Assembly: GCF_000007365.1 (NCBI RefSeq) | Contig: NC_004061.1 | Span: forward strand, 372,001-436,000 | Source of the DNA: Buchnera aphidicola str. Sg (Schizaphis graminum) | GTDB lineage: Bacteria; Pseudomonadota; Gammaproteobacteria; Enterobacterales; Enterobacteriaceae | Reading direction: 5' to 3' | Length of the DNA: 64,000 bases | Part shown: piece after piece, positions 39,737-50,689 of the stretch | Position numbering within the stretch: the first letter of the stretch is position 1 | Layout: every line of letters begins with the position of its first letter | Program-made: the position numbers and the translations under genes | Notes under the pieces: model-generated | Told to the model about the DNA's origin: nothing | The model's input: the letters and a program-made list of their open reading frames with translations, nothing else | Databases searched by the model: none

Positions 39737-39799
39737 TTAAGTTACAGTGGCCAGTCTACATAGCTCATGATGAAAATATATATTATTGACTATTCTCAT
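39737..39799 (-). CDS. yrbN: YrbN-like small protein upstream of deaD
   Basis: A 20-codon frame, [20 protein letters not shown], ends 16 bases before the deaD start. From memory, E. coli YrbN (26 residues, encoded between nlpI and deaD) has a core of Phe-His-Asp-Glu-Leu-Cys-Arg-Leu-Ala, and this frame has the matching core in the matching place. The codons GAG CTA TGT AGA CTG GCC are GC-rich for this genome, and the surrounding stretch 39737-39830 is also less AT-rich than usual spacers, suggesting constraint on the RNA as well. The function of YrbN is unknown; coupling to deaD translation is a possibility. Confidence 0.6.
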   Translation of the reverse strand: MRIVNNIYFHHELCRLATVT

Positions 39800-40141
39800 T
39801 GAAAGTTGTGAACCGGCTCAAATTAAATGATCTAATAAAAACACTAAGAGAAAATGATATTTATTAGTTATTGCTAATGATGCTTTAAATACATAAAATA
39901 TAACATTAGCAAATGGTGAGAATAATTTTTAACAATTATTTTTCTACTAATTAATAGAAAAAAATTAAAAATAATCTAAAAAATTAAATTTTATTTATGT
40001 ACTATTCATATGGTACTATCTGATAAGATATAAATCTATATTTTATTAAAAATAAAAATTTTTTAATTTCTAAATTTATGATATAATAGATGAATCACAT
40101 AAAAAAGATTAAGTTTTGTACTATTTAAAAATATAATTATA
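39800..40141 (-). other. deaD leader region with a nine-base inverted repeat; nlpI absent
   Basis: Between pnp and yrbN/deaD lie 342 bases where E. coli has nlpI. No lipoprotein frame remains. TTGCTAATG at 39871-39879 and CATTAGCAA at 39904-39912 form a perfect nine-base inverted repeat, and GAGCCGGTTCACAA (- strand, near 39820-39807) is conspicuously GC-rich. E. coli deaD has a long structured leader, and this may be its counterpart. The part nearest pnp (39960-40141) is plain AT-rich sequence. Confidence 0.45.
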
Positions 40142-42265
40142 TCAGATATAAATATTATTTATAGATTTATTAGAAATAATAGAATTTTCTACTTCTTTAA
40201 TACTTAATCTTAAACGACCCTGACGATCTATTTCCAATACTTTTACTGAAATTATCTGATCAACTGTCAAATGATCAGAAACTTTTTCAACGCGTTTATT
40301 AGAAATTTGTGAAATATGTACTAATCCTTCTTTTCCAATACCTATTGAAATAAAAGCACCAAAATCAACAATACGAGTAACTTTTCCAGAATAAATACGT
40401 CCAACTTCAATTTCTGCTGTAATTTCTTCAATTCTACGAATAGCATTTTTTGCTTTTTCTCCAATTGTTGCAGATATCTTAATTGTACCATCATCTTCTA
40501 TTTCAATTATTGTACCTGTTTCTTCAGTTAACATGCGAATTACAGAACCCCCCTTACCTATTACATCTTTAATTTTTTCAGGGTTTATTTTAATTTTATG
40601 AATACGAGGTGCAAATTCAGAAATTTCGTTTCTAGGTTTACTTAATGCTTGTTTCATAACATTTAAAATATGCAATCGAGCAGATTTCGCTTTATTTAGT
40701 GCAATACGCATAATTTCATTAGTAATCCCTTCTATTTTTATATCCATTTGTAAAGCGGTAATACCTTCTTCTGTTCCAGAAACTTTAAAGTCCATATCTC
40801 CTAAATGATCTTCATCACCTAAAATATCTGAAAGTAAAACATATTTATCTCCCTCCTTAACTAGACCCATAGATATTCCTGCAACAGCAGATTTTATAGG
40901 TACTCCAGCATCCATTAAAGCCAAAGATGCACCGCAAACAGAAGCCATAGAAGAAGAACCATTCGATTCAGTAATTTCAGATACTATTCTTATAGTATAA
41001 GGAAAATCATCTAATTTAGGCATAACTGCTAAAAGACTTCTTTTAGCTAAACGACCATGTCCAATTTCTCGTCTTTTAGGTGATCCTACTATTCCAATTT
41101 CTCCAACAGAATAAGGAGGGAAATTATAGTGAAATAAAAAATTATCTGTTTTATCCCCTAGTAATTCATCTAAATTTTGTGCATCTCGAGATGTTCCTAA
41201 GGTAACAGAGACTAAAGATTGCGTTTCACCTCTAGTGAATAAAGAAGAACCATGTGTACGCGGTAATACACCTGTTCTGATATCTAATGCACGAATCATA
41301 TCTTTCTCTCGTCCATCAATACGATTTTCATTATTTAGTATACGTTTTCTTACAATATTTTTTTCAATTTTTTCAAAAATATCTTCAATCTCTGATATAT
41401 CTATATTTGAGTTTTCACTAAAAAATAATTTTATTATTTCTTCCTTAAGAAAATTTAGTTTTTCATATCTTTCTTGCTTATTAAATATTAAATAAGCATT
41501 ACTTATGTCTTTTTCAGCCAATTTGGTTATTTTTAATTCTAATTCTGTATTTATTTCAGGATAAGATATTATCCAAGGTAATTTGCTGGCTTCATTAGAT
41601 AAAGAACGAATATTGTTAATAACAACTTGTTGTTGTTGATGACCAAACATAATAGCACCAAGAATTTTATCTTCACTTAACACTTTTGACTCTGCTTCTA
41701 CCATTAAAACAGCATTTTGAGTACCCGAGACAACTAAATCTAAAAAACTAGATTTCATATCGTCAATTGTAGGATTTAAAACATATTGATTATTAACAAA
41801 ACCAACTCTAGCAGCTCCAATTGGTCCATAAAATGGTATTCCTGATAGACTTAATGCTGCTGAAGCACCTATAATAGAAATTATGTCAGGATTTATTTGA
41901 GGATTAACTGATACTACCGTAGCAATTATTTGAATTTCATTACAAAAACCTTTTGGAAATAAGGGTCGAATTGGTCTATCAATTAGTCGAGCAGTTAATA
42001 TTTCATTTTCACTTGGACGTCCTTCTCTTCTAAAAAAACCTCCAGGTATTCGACCTACAGCATATGTTCTTTCCTGGTAATTTACTGTAAGAGGAAAAAA
42101 TTTTTGACTAGAATTTGTTGTTTTTTCTCCAACAACAGTAACAAAAACAGCTGTATCATCCATGCTAGCCATGACAGCTGCTGTTGCTTGGCGAGCCATT
42201 ATACCTGTTTCTAAGGTAATTGTATGTTGGCCATATTGAAATTTACGAACAATGGGATTTAGCAA
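40142..42265 (-). CDS. pnp: Polynucleotide phosphorylase
   Basis: PNPase degrades RNA 3' to 5' with phosphate and is a degradosome partner of RNase E. The 707-residue protein (E. coli 711) has two RNase PH domains ([12 protein letters not shown] in the first; [19 protein letters not shown] and [16 protein letters not shown] in the second), a KH domain ([14 protein letters not shown] in E. coli; here [16 protein letters not shown]) and a C-terminal S1 domain ([20 protein letters not shown]). It lies downstream of rpsO as in E. coli, with a terminator between. Confidence 0.98.
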   Translation of the reverse strand: MLNPIVRKFQYGQHTITLETGIMARQATAAVMASMDDTAVFVTVVGEKTTNSSQKFFPLTVNYQERTYAVGRIPGGFFRREGRPSENEILTARLIDRPIRPLFPKGFCNEIQIIATVVSVNPQINPDIISIIGASAALSLSGIPFYGPIGAARVGFVNNQYVLNPTIDDMKSSFLDLVVSGTQNAVLMVEAESKVLSEDKILGAIMFGHQQQQVVINNIRSLSNEASKLPWIISYPEINTELELKITKLAEKDISNAYLIFNKQERYEKLNFLKEEIIKLFFSENSNIDISEIEDIFEKIEKNIVRKRILNNENRIDGREKDMIRALDIRTGVLPRTHGSSLFTRGETQSLVSVTLGTSRDAQNLDELLGDKTDNFLFHYNFPPYSVGEIGIVGSPKRREIGHGRLAKRSLLAVMPKLDDFPYTIRIVSEITESNGSSSMASVCGASLALMDAGVPIKSAVAGISMGLVKEGDKYVLLSDILGDEDHLGDMDFKVSGTEEGITALQMDIKIEGITNEIMRIALNKAKSARLHILNVMKQALSKPRNEISEFAPRIHKIKINPEKIKDVIGKGGSVIRMLTEETGTIIEIEDDGTIKISATIGEKAKNAIRRIEEITAEIEVGRIYSGKVTRIVDFGAFISIGIGKEGLVHISQISNKRVEKVSDHLTVDQIISVKVLEIDRQGRLRLSIKEVENSIISNKSINNIYI

Positions 42266-42436
42266 AATAATATCCTTAATATAAGACTAATTTTCTATTC
42301 ATTATAAACTTTTAATATTAAACATTATTTTTATAAATCAATATAGTATTTGATCTACAAATTATAAATATAAATTTTTTTAATTTTTTAAAAAAATTGT
42401 TAATTAATGCATTTTTAATTAAAATATAAGAAAAAA

Positions 42437-42463
42437 TGTAAAAAAGGGCTAAAAAAAGCCCTT
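42437..42463 (-). terminator. Terminator between rpsO and pnp
   Basis: On the - strand AAGGGCT and AGCCCTT form a seven-base-pair stem closed by a T-rich loop and followed by TTTTTAC. It matches the position of the E. coli rpsO terminator that allows partial read-through into pnp. The rest of the 273-base rpsO-pnp gap shows nothing further. Confidence 0.8.
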
Positions 42464-42538
42464 AATTAAAAAATTTTTTATCTATTAATTTAAAATTTTT
42501 AAATATTTTTTAATCTTATAATTCTTTAAAAAAACTAT

Positions 42539-42808
42539 TTATCGTCTTAAATTTAAACTTTCAATTAATTTAGTATAACAAGATATATTTTTCTTCTTTA
42601 AATAATTTAGCAATTTACGACGTTTTGAAACCATTTTTAAAAGACCTCTACGACTACAATGATCTTTTTTATGTTGAGAAAAATGCAGTTGAAGATGATT
42701 AATTTGATTCGTTAATAATGCAATTTGAACATCTGTTTTTCCAGTATTTTTTTCATTTTTACCATATTTTAAAATTGTTTCTTTTATAGTCATTATACCT
42801 AGAGACAT
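42539..42808 (-). CDS. rpsO: 30S ribosomal protein S15
   Basis: S15 is a primary binder of 16S rRNA. From the ATG at 42808, with GGAG eight bases upstream, the product has 89 residues, the E. coli length; the in-frame ATG at 42820 precedes the ribosome-binding site and is not used. [39 protein letters not shown] and [12 protein letters not shown] are all family hallmarks. It is followed by its terminator and then pnp. Confidence 0.98.
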   Translation of the reverse strand: MSLGIMTIKETILKYGKNEKNTGKTDVQIALLTNQINHLQLHFSQHKKDHCSRRGLLKMVSKRRKLLNYLKKKNISCYTKLIESLNLRR

Positions 42809-42909
42809 GTGATACTCCATATATTTGAAACTATGTAAAATTAATTATAATTTAATAAAATTATTTAAAAAATAATATCATGCTATTATTAAATTTAATA
42901 TAGATCAAT

Positions 42910-43848
42910 TTAATTAGTTAACATAGAAACTAATCGATACGGAATTAACGTTTTTTCAGAATTAATCTTTCCTAATCCGATAAATGTATTATTATCTTTT
43001 TCAAAAACACGGACTAAACCATTTGTGATAGAAGATGAAAAATTAACTTTTTGTCCTAATCTAAAAACAGATAATTTTTCAATAGAAATATATATCTTAG
43101 GCAAAAAATAAACTGGAGTATCAACTGGCATTAGCAAATCATCTATTTTTTTAAAAAAATTTATTTTTACAACATTTTTTTCATTTAATAAATTTTCTAA
43201 AAAAGATAGCTTGACTAATTTAGAATAAGAAAGTAATCCTATTTTTAAACGACGTAATCTAATTACGTGAGCTCCACAAAATAATTTTTCACCTAAATCT
43301 TCAATAAGTGTTCGAATATAAGTACCTTTTGAACAATGCACATTTAATTCAATCCAATTATCTTTTTGATCAACAAGATCAATCTTATATATAAAAACGC
43401 ATCTAATATTACGTTTAACATTTATTCCCTGTCGTGCATATTTATACAAAGGAATACCTTTATATTTAACAGCTGAGTACATTGAAGGTATTTGATTAAC
43501 TGAACCTGTCAGTGCTTTTAAAGCTAAACTAAGTTGAATAGGCGTAAATAAAATGGGTCTTTTTCTTACAATTATTCCATCAGAATCCGAAGTAGATGTT
43601 TTTTCTCCCAACCTAGCAATTACATTATAGTGTTTGTCTGATGCATTCAAATAATTAGAAAATTTTGTAGCTTCACCAAAACAAATCGGTAAAATTCCAG
43701 TAGCTAAGGGATCTAAGGTACCAATATAGCCTGCTTTTTTAGCCTTAAAAATAATTTTTACTTTCTGTAAAACATTGTTAGAAGTCATTCCCTTAGGCTT
43801 GTCCAACAATAAAAATCCATTAACATTACGTTTTTTATGAAAAAACAT
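42910..43848 (-). CDS. truB: tRNA pseudouridine-55 synthase TruB
   Basis: TruB makes pseudouridine 55 in the T loop of all elongator tRNAs. The 312 residues (E. coli 314) contain the catalytic Asp in YIGTLDPLATGILPI, preceded by LLLDKPKGMTSN, with SMYSAVKYKGIPLYKYARQG and HCSKGTYIRTLIEDLGEKL. The C-terminal PUA-like domain is shorter on conserved residues. It sits between rbfA and rpsO in the nusA-infB-rbfA-truB-rpsO-pnp order of E. coli. Confidence 0.97.
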   Translation of the reverse strand: MFFHKKRNVNGFLLLDKPKGMTSNNVLQKVKIIFKAKKAGYIGTLDPLATGILPICFGEATKFSNYLNASDKHYNVIARLGEKTSTSDSDGIIVRKRPILFTPIQLSLALKALTGSVNQIPSMYSAVKYKGIPLYKYARQGINVKRNIRCVFIYKIDLVDQKDNWIELNVHCSKGTYIRTLIEDLGEKLFCGAHVIRLRRLKIGLLSYSKLVKLSFLENLLNEKNVVKINFFKKIDDLLMPVDTPVYFLPKIYISIEKLSVFRLGQKVNFSSSITNGLVRVFEKDNNTFIGLGKINSEKTLIPYRLVSMLTN

Positions 43849-43870
43849 TTACCTATCCTTATATTTTTAT

Positions 43871-44245
43871 TCATAATGTAATGTTATTCTTCTCTGTTAA
43901 TATATTTAACAATTTAGAAATTTTGTTACCTTTAAAAAAGGAATCATCATGAAAAAAAACAATAATTGGAATAATTCTTAAATTCATTTTTTTACATAAT
44001 AATTTTCGAATGTATCCAGAAGCTCTATTTAATAAAATTAATACTTTTTTTACAGTTAAATTACTATTAGTTTCTAAAAAACTAACAAATACTTGAGCAT
44101 AAGATAAATCTTTTGATAATCGCACTTCAGAAACAGTGATAATAGTTTTAATACGTGGATCTTTAAGAGAATGTTGTATAATAAAAGCAATATTTTTTTG
44201 TAGTTCTTGAGCAATTCTAAAAGATCGATTAAACAATTTGTCCAT
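43871..44245 (-). CDS. rbfA: Ribosome-binding factor A
   Basis: RbfA assists late maturation of the 30S subunit. The 124-residue protein (E. coli 133) is a KH-type domain with FNRSFRIAQELQKNIAFIIQ, DPRIKTIITVSEVRLSKDLS and the RIIPIIVFFHDDS strand. The C-terminal tail is a little short. It lies between infB and truB. Confidence 0.95.
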   Translation of the reverse strand: MDKLFNRSFRIAQELQKNIAFIIQHSLKDPRIKTIITVSEVRLSKDLSYAQVFVSFLETNSNLTVKKVLILLNRASGYIRKLLCKKMNLRIIPIIVFFHDDSFFKGNKISKLLNILTEKNNITL

Positions 44246-44303
44246 GATTTTATTACCAAATTTAAAATATTCTAAAAAGATATAATTGTCTATAAATTTA
44301 AAT

Positions 44304-46907
44304 TTATAGTATTCTTTTTATTTCTTTAACTTCAAATACTTCTATAACGTCTCCGATATTTAAATCATGATAATTTTTTATACCAATTCCACATTCCATT
44401 CCATTTCGTATTTCATTGATATCTTCTTTAAAACGACGCAGTGATTCTAATTCACCTTCATATACAACTACATTATTCCTCAATATACGAATTGGATTAT
44501 TTCTTTTAATAATACCTTCAGTAACCATACATCCTGCAATTAATCCAAATTTAGGAGATTTAAATATATTTCTTACTTCAGCTAAACCAATAATATTTTG
44601 TTTATATTGAGGAGATAAAAGACCTGTCATAGCTGCTTTTACTTCGTTAAGTAAGTCATAAATAACTGAATAATAACGAAGATCTAAATTTTCTAAATCA
44701 ATTATTTTTTTAGCAGAAGCATCTGCTCGAACATTAAAACCCAAAATAATAGCATTAGAAGCTAGAGCTAAAGAAGCATCTGTTTCTGTAATTCCTCCAA
44801 TACCTGATCCTATAATATTTACTTTTACTTCATTAGTAGATAATTTAAATAAAGCACTAGAAATGGCTTCTAAAGAACCCTGTACATCAGATTTAATGAT
44901 GATCTTTAATTCAGAAAAATCATTTTTTTTAATATTCTTAAACATATTTTCTAAACTTGATCTATTCTGATTAGCTAATTTAATTTCACGAGATTTATTT
45001 TTTCTATAGGAAGCTACTTCTTTTGCTTTTTTTTCGTCACGTACTACAGTTACCTTTTCACCAGAGAAGGGAACTTTAGACAAACCTAGAACTTCAACTG
45101 GCATAGATGGTCCTGCATGTTTAAGTGTTTTTCCATTTTCATTACGTAAAACTTTAATACGACCGTATTCAAAACCACATAATATTATATCTCCTTTTTT
45201 CAAATTTCCTTTTTGAACTAAAACAGTTGCTATTGGTCCTCTTCCCTTATCTAAAAAAGATTCTATTACGACACCTTCGGCCATACCTGTAGATATAGCT
45301 TTAAGCTCTAATATTTCAGATTGTAATAAAATAGCATTTAATAAATTATCTATACCTTTTCCTGTTTTTGCGGAAATAAGTACGAATATATTCTCACCTC
45401 CCCATTCTTCCGAAAGAATGTTATATTTTGTTAAATCATTTTTAATTTGATCTATATTAGAATCTACTTTATCTATTTTGTTAATAGCAACTATAATTGG
45501 AACATTTGCTTCTTTTGCATGTTGAATTGCTTCAATAGTCTGCGGTTTTACTCCATCGTCAGCTGCAACAACTAATACAACAATATCGGTAATTTTAACT
45601 CCACGAGATCGCATGCCGGTAAAAGCAGAATGTCCTGGTGTATCTAAAAAGGTGACAGAACCAAAATCAGTAGTAACATGATAGGCACCAATATTTTGGG
45701 TAATTCCACCTGCTTCACTAGAAGCTACTTTTGTAGAACGAATGTAATCTAACAATGATGTTTTTCCATGATCAACATGTCCCATAATAGTGACTACGGG
45801 AGCACGAGTTAAAGAAATATTATTTCCTGTATCACGGTCTTTCATTATTAATTCTTCTAATTCATTTTCACGACGTAAAATAACTTTATGACCCATTTCT
45901 TCTGCAATCAATTGCGCTGTATCTTGATCGAGAACATGATTAATTGTTCCTATTATTCCCATATTCATCATGTTTTTTATTACTTCAGAACTTTTTATAG
46001 CCATTTTATTAGCTAAATCACATACAGTAATAGCACCATTGATAACTACATCGCGATTAATAACAGATTCTGGTTTTTTAAAAACTTGTTGTAACAAAAT
46101 AGATTTGTTTTTTTGTTTAACATTTTTTCTATTTTTAGAAATGCGAACTTCATCTTTTTTAGACTTGATTTGATTGTTTTGTTTATTATTTTTCTTTTGA
46201 CGATAATTTTTTATATTTCGATGGAAATTTCTTTTATTTTTTTCTATTTCACGGTCTCTATTATCTTCTGTATTGCGATTATGAATAAATGTTGTTAAAT
46301 GATAATCTTTTTTTTCTTCTTTGTATAATTTTTGATTTTCAGTATTATTTTTTATTGTTTTTTTTGAGTAAAATGAATGATTATTAAAGTTTATATTTTT
46401 TTTCAAAGATTTATTTTTTTCATTCTTATTAAAAACATTAGATTTTGTTAATTTATTTAAATTTTTAAAATTGATATTAGCTTTACTTTCTTCTAAAATG
46501 TCAATATTTTTTTGAGATTCTTTTGCTTTTGAAATAGTGTTTTTTAACGATTTCAAATTATTTTTTTCTTTGTTTTGCAATAAATTTTTATTTTTTAATA
46601 AAGGTTCTAATTCAGATTTATTATTTTTAAGATACATTCTTTTTTTTCTTATTTCTATTTGAACAGATTTATTTTTACCTCCAGGAGTAAATACATTTAA
46701 AGTACTTCGCGTTTTTCTTTGTAAGATAAAAGTATTTAAAAAAGGTTTTTTTTTACTCTCTAAATATTTTAATAAATTTTTCTTTTCTGTTATACTGATG
46801 CAATCGTTTTCAGTTTTAGAAATACTAATTTCAGATAATGTCTTTATTAATTCTTTAATAGATATTTTCATTTCATTTGATAAAATTTTTAAACTGATAT
46901 CAACCAT
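44304..46907 (-). CDS. infB: Translation initiation factor IF-2
   Basis: IF-2 brings initiator tRNA to the 30S subunit. The 867-residue protein (E. coli 890) has an N-terminal domain similar to the E. coli start ([20 protein letters not shown]), a Lys/Asn-rich linker to about residue 280, then the GTPase domain with [20 protein letters not shown] and NKID, and the C-terminal domains II-IV ([29 protein letters not shown]). I see no reason to call shorter internal-start forms. It follows nusA after 16 bases. Confidence 0.97.
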   Translation of the reverse strand: MVDISLKILSNEMKISIKELIKTLSEISISKTENDCISITEKKNLLKYLESKKKPFLNTFILQRKTRSTLNVFTPGGKNKSVQIEIRKKRMYLKNNKSELEPLLKNKNLLQNKEKNNLKSLKNTISKAKESQKNIDILEESKANINFKNLNKLTKSNVFNKNEKNKSLKKNINFNNHSFYSKKTIKNNTENQKLYKEEKKDYHLTTFIHNRNTEDNRDREIEKNKRNFHRNIKNYRQKKNNKQNNQIKSKKDEVRISKNRKNVKQKNKSILLQQVFKKPESVINRDVVINGAITVCDLANKMAIKSSEVIKNMMNMGIIGTINHVLDQDTAQLIAEEMGHKVILRRENELEELIMKDRDTGNNISLTRAPVVTIMGHVDHGKTSLLDYIRSTKVASSEAGGITQNIGAYHVTTDFGSVTFLDTPGHSAFTGMRSRGVKITDIVVLVVAADDGVKPQTIEAIQHAKEANVPIIVAINKIDKVDSNIDQIKNDLTKYNILSEEWGGENIFVLISAKTGKGIDNLLNAILLQSEILELKAISTGMAEGVVIESFLDKGRGPIATVLVQKGNLKKGDIILCGFEYGRIKVLRNENGKTLKHAGPSMPVEVLGLSKVPFSGEKVTVVRDEKKAKEVASYRKNKSREIKLANQNRSSLENMFKNIKKNDFSELKIIIKSDVQGSLEAISSALFKLSTNEVKVNIIGSGIGGITETDASLALASNAIILGFNVRADASAKKIIDLENLDLRYYSVIYDLLNEVKAAMTGLLSPQYKQNIIGLAEVRNIFKSPKFGLIAGCMVTEGIIKRNNPIRILRNNVVVYEGELESLRRFKEDINEIRNGMECGIGIKNYHDLNIGDVIEVFEVKEIKRIL

Positions 46908-46923
46908 ACTTTTTTTCCTATTA

Positions 46924-48411
46924 TCAGACTTTGCTGCTAAACCAACATATATTACGAGCTGCCATAATTAACAAACCAGCTTGCTCAGAATTTAAATTTT
47001 CAATATCAATTAAATCATCTATTCCCTGATTAGCTAATTCTTCCACAGTAAATATATTTTTTTCTGCTAACTTTAAAGCTAATAGCTCATTCATACCATT
47101 TACATTCAATAAAGCTTGTTCAATTTTTTTATTTTTGATCTGATTTTTTTGATCTAACTCAAGAAGAAGCAATCCATTTTTAGCGCCTTCACGAACTAAT
47201 TGCACTTCTCTCTCTGTTAAATTATTAATTTCTAACAACTCATTAAGTGGTATATACGCTAATTCTTCGAGAGAAGAAAAACCTTCTTTAACTAAAGTTT
47301 TAATGACTTTTTCACTAACATTTAAATTTTTCTTAAAAATATTAAAAGCAGCATAAGCTTCTTCTTTGTGTTTAGATCTAAGATCTTCTGTAGTCATAAC
47401 ATTAAGTTCCCAACCACTAATCTGAGAAGCTAAACGAACATTTTGACCATTACGTCCAATCGCTTGTGCTAAATTACTCGAGTCTACAGCAATGTCCATA
47501 GTATGGTGATCTTCATCTACTATAATAGAAACGACATCAGCAGGAGCCATAGCGTTAATGACAAATTGAGCAGGATTATCATCCCATAAGATAATATCAA
47601 TTCGTTCTCCACATAATTCACTAGATACAGCTTGTACTCGTGCACCTCTCATTCCTACACAAGCTCCTATTGGATCAATTCGTTTATCATTGGTTTTTAC
47701 TGCAATTTTAGCACGAGAACCTGGATCACGTGCAGCTGCTTTAATTTCAATAACTTCTTCTCCAATTTCGGGAACTTCTATACGAAAAAGCTCAATAAGC
47801 ATTTCAGTTTTTGAACGACTCAGAAACAACTGTGCGCCACGAGCTTCTGGATATACTCCGTATAAAATACCACGAATACGATCTCCAGGACGAAAATTTT
47901 CTCGAGGTAACATACCTTCACGTAAAATTAAAGCTTCGGCATTATTACCTAAATCTAAAGTCAAATTATCTCGACTAATTTTTTTAACTATACCGGTGAT
48001 GATTTGACCAATATGTTTACGAAATTGATCGACTAGCATTGCTCGTTCTGCTTCACGTACTTTTTGAACAATGACTTGTTTAGCAGTTTGAGTTGTTATT
48101 CTATCAAAATTTACAGATTCAATTTTATCTTCTACATAATCATTAATTTTAACTTGTTCACCTTCAAAACAAGCTGCTTCTAAAGTAATCTCTTTTGTTG
48201 GATGAACAACAATATCTACTACCATCCATCGTCTAAAGGTACTAAAATTTCCAGTTTTACGATTTATACTAACTCTTACATCAATTTCTTGTTCATATTT
48301 TTTCTTAGTTGCCGTTGCTAATGCAATTTCTAAAGCTTCAAAAATTTTTTCACGTGGCAGTGATTTTTCATTAGACACAGCTTCTACAACAGCTAAGATT
48401 TCTTTATTCAT
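46924..48411 (-). CDS. nusA: Transcription elongation/termination factor NusA
   Basis: NusA acts at RNA polymerase pausing, hairpin termination and antitermination. From the ATG at 48411 it has 495 residues, exactly as in E. coli, starting [20 protein letters not shown]; ten upstream in-frame codons are not part of the family. The S1 domain ([16 protein letters not shown]), two KH domains ([17 protein letters not shown] and [15 protein letters not shown]) and two C-terminal acidic repeats ending AARNICWF are present. rimP, which precedes nusA in E. coli, is absent; a strong hairpin and tRNA-Leu are upstream instead. Confidence 0.97.
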   Translation of the reverse strand: MNKEILAVVEAVSNEKSLPREKIFEALEIALATATKKKYEQEIDVRVSINRKTGNFSTFRRWMVVDIVVHPTKEITLEAACFEGEQVKINDYVEDKIESVNFDRITTQTAKQVIVQKVREAERAMLVDQFRKHIGQIITGIVKKISRDNLTLDLGNNAEALILREGMLPRENFRPGDRIRGILYGVYPEARGAQLFLSRSKTEMLIELFRIEVPEIGEEVIEIKAAARDPGSRAKIAVKTNDKRIDPIGACVGMRGARVQAVSSELCGERIDIILWDDNPAQFVINAMAPADVVSIIVDEDHHTMDIAVDSSNLAQAIGRNGQNVRLASQISGWELNVMTTEDLRSKHKEEAYAAFNIFKKNLNVSEKVIKTLVKEGFSSLEELAYIPLNELLEINNLTEREVQLVREGAKNGLLLLELDQKNQIKNKKIEQALLNVNGMNELLALKLAEKNIFTVEELANQGIDDLIDIENLNSEQAGLLIMAARNICWFSSKV

Positions 48412-48457
48412 CTTAGACAACCTCAAACTAAAAATTTTCAAATAAAGATTATAATAA

Positions 48458-48481
48458 AAAACCCCGAAATTTCGGGGTTTT
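48458..48481 (-). terminator. Perfect 24-base palindromic terminator between tRNA-Leu and nusA
   Basis: AAAACCCCGAAA and its exact complement form a GC-cored hairpin followed on the - strand by TTTTATTATAATC. It lies downstream of the secG-tRNA-Leu unit and 47 bases before the nusA start, so nusA needs its own promoter or read-through. Confidence 0.85.
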
Positions 48482-48584
48482 AGGTAAGATCACCCTATTT
48501 TTAATAAAAATAAAATATTGCTTATACTACAACACTTTTTTCATGAAAAAAAATATATATTTTTATTTTTTTTACTAAAAATAA

Positions 48585-48666
48585 TACCGAGGATGGGACT
48601 TGAACCCATATGCCTAAAGGCACTATCCCCTCAAGATAGCGTGTCTACCAATTTCACCACCTCGGT
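48585..48666 (-). tRNA. leuU: tRNA-Leu (GAG)
   Basis: An 82-base cloverleaf: acceptor arms ACCGAGG and CCTCGGT, anticodon stem CTATC/GATAG with loop TTGAGGG (anticodon GAG at 48630-48632), a long variable arm (GCCTTTAGGC) typical of leucine tRNAs, and T arm ATGGG TTCAAGT CCCAT. It corresponds to E. coli leuU, which also follows secG. CCA is not encoded, so the CCA-adding enzyme must finish it. Confidence 0.96.
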
Positions 48667-48698
48667 AGAGAATATATATAAATATAAAAAATCAAAAA

Positions 48699-49025
48699 TT
48701 AAAGTGGTAATTCACTATTTAATATTTTCTGCTCTTTTTTTTCATTTATAGTTTTTTTTTGTGTATTTTTTTCTAAAAAAACATCTGAATTAACTTTTTT
48801 ATCATTAATGTTACATAAAATAATACTAAAAATTAAAAAAAAACCAGCAAAAAAACCAATAATATTTTTTATAAAACCACCGCTTCCAACACTATTGAAA
48901 AAATTGAAATTGTTTGATGTATTCAAATGTATAGTATTATTAAACCCCTTTCCTGACTGCAATAAAATTAAAAAAATCAAAGAAAAAGAAATAAAAATTA
49001 AAAAAATTAAAAAAAATAAATACAT
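48699..49025 (-). CDS. secG: Protein translocase subunit SecG
   Basis: SecG is the small auxiliary subunit of the SecYEG channel in the inner membrane. The 108-residue protein (E. coli 110) has two transmembrane segments (about residues 2-22 and 54-71) separated by the conserved ILLQSGKG loop with a polar stretch and GSGGF, and a charged C-terminal tail. It is followed by tRNA-Leu and preceded by glmM, as in E. coli; the 225-base gap to glmM shows no further feature. Confidence 0.95.
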   Translation of the reverse strand: MYLFFLIFLIFISFSLIFLILLQSGKGFNNTIHLNTSNNFNFFNSVGSGGFIKNIIGFFAGFFLIFSIILCNINDKKVNSDVFLEKNTQKKTINEKKEQKILNSELPL

Positions 49026-49250
49026 AAAATATTATTTTTCCTTTTTATAAATTATTTTTAAATATACATCAATTTACATTTTATTTAAAAATTATTTTAT
49101 ACTTATAAAATAATTATATTTTTAAATATATATATGATTTCTTAAAAAAATTTCGTTTTAATTTTTAAAAAAAATTTCTGTTTATCTAGATATTAAGATA
49201 ATATATTGTAAATTTTAAAAAATTAAAGAAAATTTTTTTATTCGTACATA

Positions 49251-50589
49251 TTAAATACATTTAATTATATCTGAAATATCATAAGCCAATTTTTTTATTT
49301 TAAGATAATTTTCACCTTCTACCATGATACGAACGTATGGTTCTGTACCAGATTTTCGTATAAAAAAACGACCTGATTTACCTAAAATTTTTCTAGATTT
49401 ATAAAGAATAGATTGAAATCTTGTATCTTTTTCAAAATCTTTTTCTTTATTAAAAAAAACGTTCAACAGTATTTGGGGGAATAATTTTACTTGGTTAGAT
49501 AAAAAATATAAAGATTTGTTATTTCTAATCATCGTTAATAATATTTGTAAACTAGCTATAATTCCGTCACCAGTAGAATGTTTATCCAATAAAATAATGT
49601 GTCCTGATTGTTCAGCACCAAGAATCCATTTTTTTTCTTTCATTTTTTTATATAAATAACGATCTCCTATTTTTTTTGTTACACAAAAGGGAATACCAAG
49701 TTTTTTTAGTCCAGAAATAATACCCATATTCGTCATTAAGGTACCTACTACTCCACCTTTTAATTGATTGTTTGTTAAATATTCTTGAGCAATTATATAA
49801 ATAATTTGATCTCCATTTACTTCATTTCCTAAATGATCTACCATAATAACACGATCTCCATCACCATCAAATGCTAAACCAATATCTGCTTGTGCTGATA
49901 TCACTAGTTTCTTTAACTTCAAAATATCAGTAGATCCAGAATTTTTATTGATATTAATTCCATTTGGACAAATAGAAGAAGTAATGACTTTTGCACCAAG
50001 ATCTTGAAAAATTTTAGGTGCTACATGATAAGTTGAACCATTAGCACAATCTAGTACAATAGTAAATTTAGATAAGTTTATATTACGAGGGAAGGTACTT
50101 TTACAAAAATCAATGTATTTTTTTACAGCATTTCTAATTTTTTTGGACAAACCAAAATTTTGTGAATAAGAAGAATTATATAAAGAATTATCCAATTGTT
50201 TTTCGATAAAAAATTCTTTTTCTTCAGTTATTTTTATTCCATTTTTTAAAAAAATTTTTATTCCATTATCATAAAAAGAATTATGAGAACCAGAAATAAT
50301 AATTCCAGCTGAAGCATTTAAAGATCGTATTAAATATGCAATTGCGGGAGTAGGTATACAACCCGCTAATAAGGTCGAAAACCCTTTTGACAAAATTCCA
50401 AATTCTAAAGCATATTGTAACATACATCCCGAAATTCGTGTGTCTCTTCCTATAATAATTTTTTTTTTTATTTTTACCTAATACGGTACTGATAACTTGT
50501 CCTAACTTTAATAAAAAATCTGGAGTTATAGGTTTTTCTCCTACCGTACCACGTATGCCATCTGTACCAAAATATTTTAAATATTTCAT
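49251..50589 (-). CDS. glmM: Phosphoglucosamine mutase GlmM, interrupted by a frameshift in an A11 tract
   Basis: GlmM converts glucosamine-6-phosphate to glucosamine-1-phosphate for UDP-GlcNAc, needed for peptidoglycan. The frame opens with [18 protein letters not shown] and shifts after VLGKNKKK, at a run of eleven A (coding strand) at 50459-50469; thereafter [15 protein letters not shown] resumes one frame over. Removing one A would give 445 residues, exactly the E. coli length. The active-site Ser ([11 protein letters not shown]), metal loop DGDGDRV and [10 protein letters not shown] are intact. The gene is therefore probably rescued by slippage rather than dead. folP, between glmM and ftsH in E. 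coli, is absent. Confidence 0.93.
50459..50469 (-). repeat. Homopolymeric A11 tract inside glmM
   Basis: Eleven consecutive A on the coding strand (T on +) mark the exact point where the glmM reading frame changes. Ten A would restore the family sequence [11 protein letters not shown]. Confidence 0.9.
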
Positions 50590-50689
50590 AATAATTTTAT
50601 CCTTTTATTCGTTTAGAATATTTTTTAATATTTAAACACAGTAAATATTTCTACAACAAAATAAAAAGTAATGCTAAATTTTAGAAAAC

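Noticed and set aside
47690-48007. A 105-codon + strand frame inside nusA
   Set aside because: Antisense to the NusA S1/KH region, whose conservation fully explains the lack of stops.
48518-48751. A 77-codon + strand frame antisense to tRNA-Leu and the secG end
   Set aside because: It runs through the tRNA gene on the opposite strand and matches nothing recognisable.
50281-50589. A stand-alone 102-residue protein at the glmM 5' end
   Set aside because: The first half is the GlmM N-terminus and the rest is out-of-frame translation after the A11 tract, so it is one interrupted gene.
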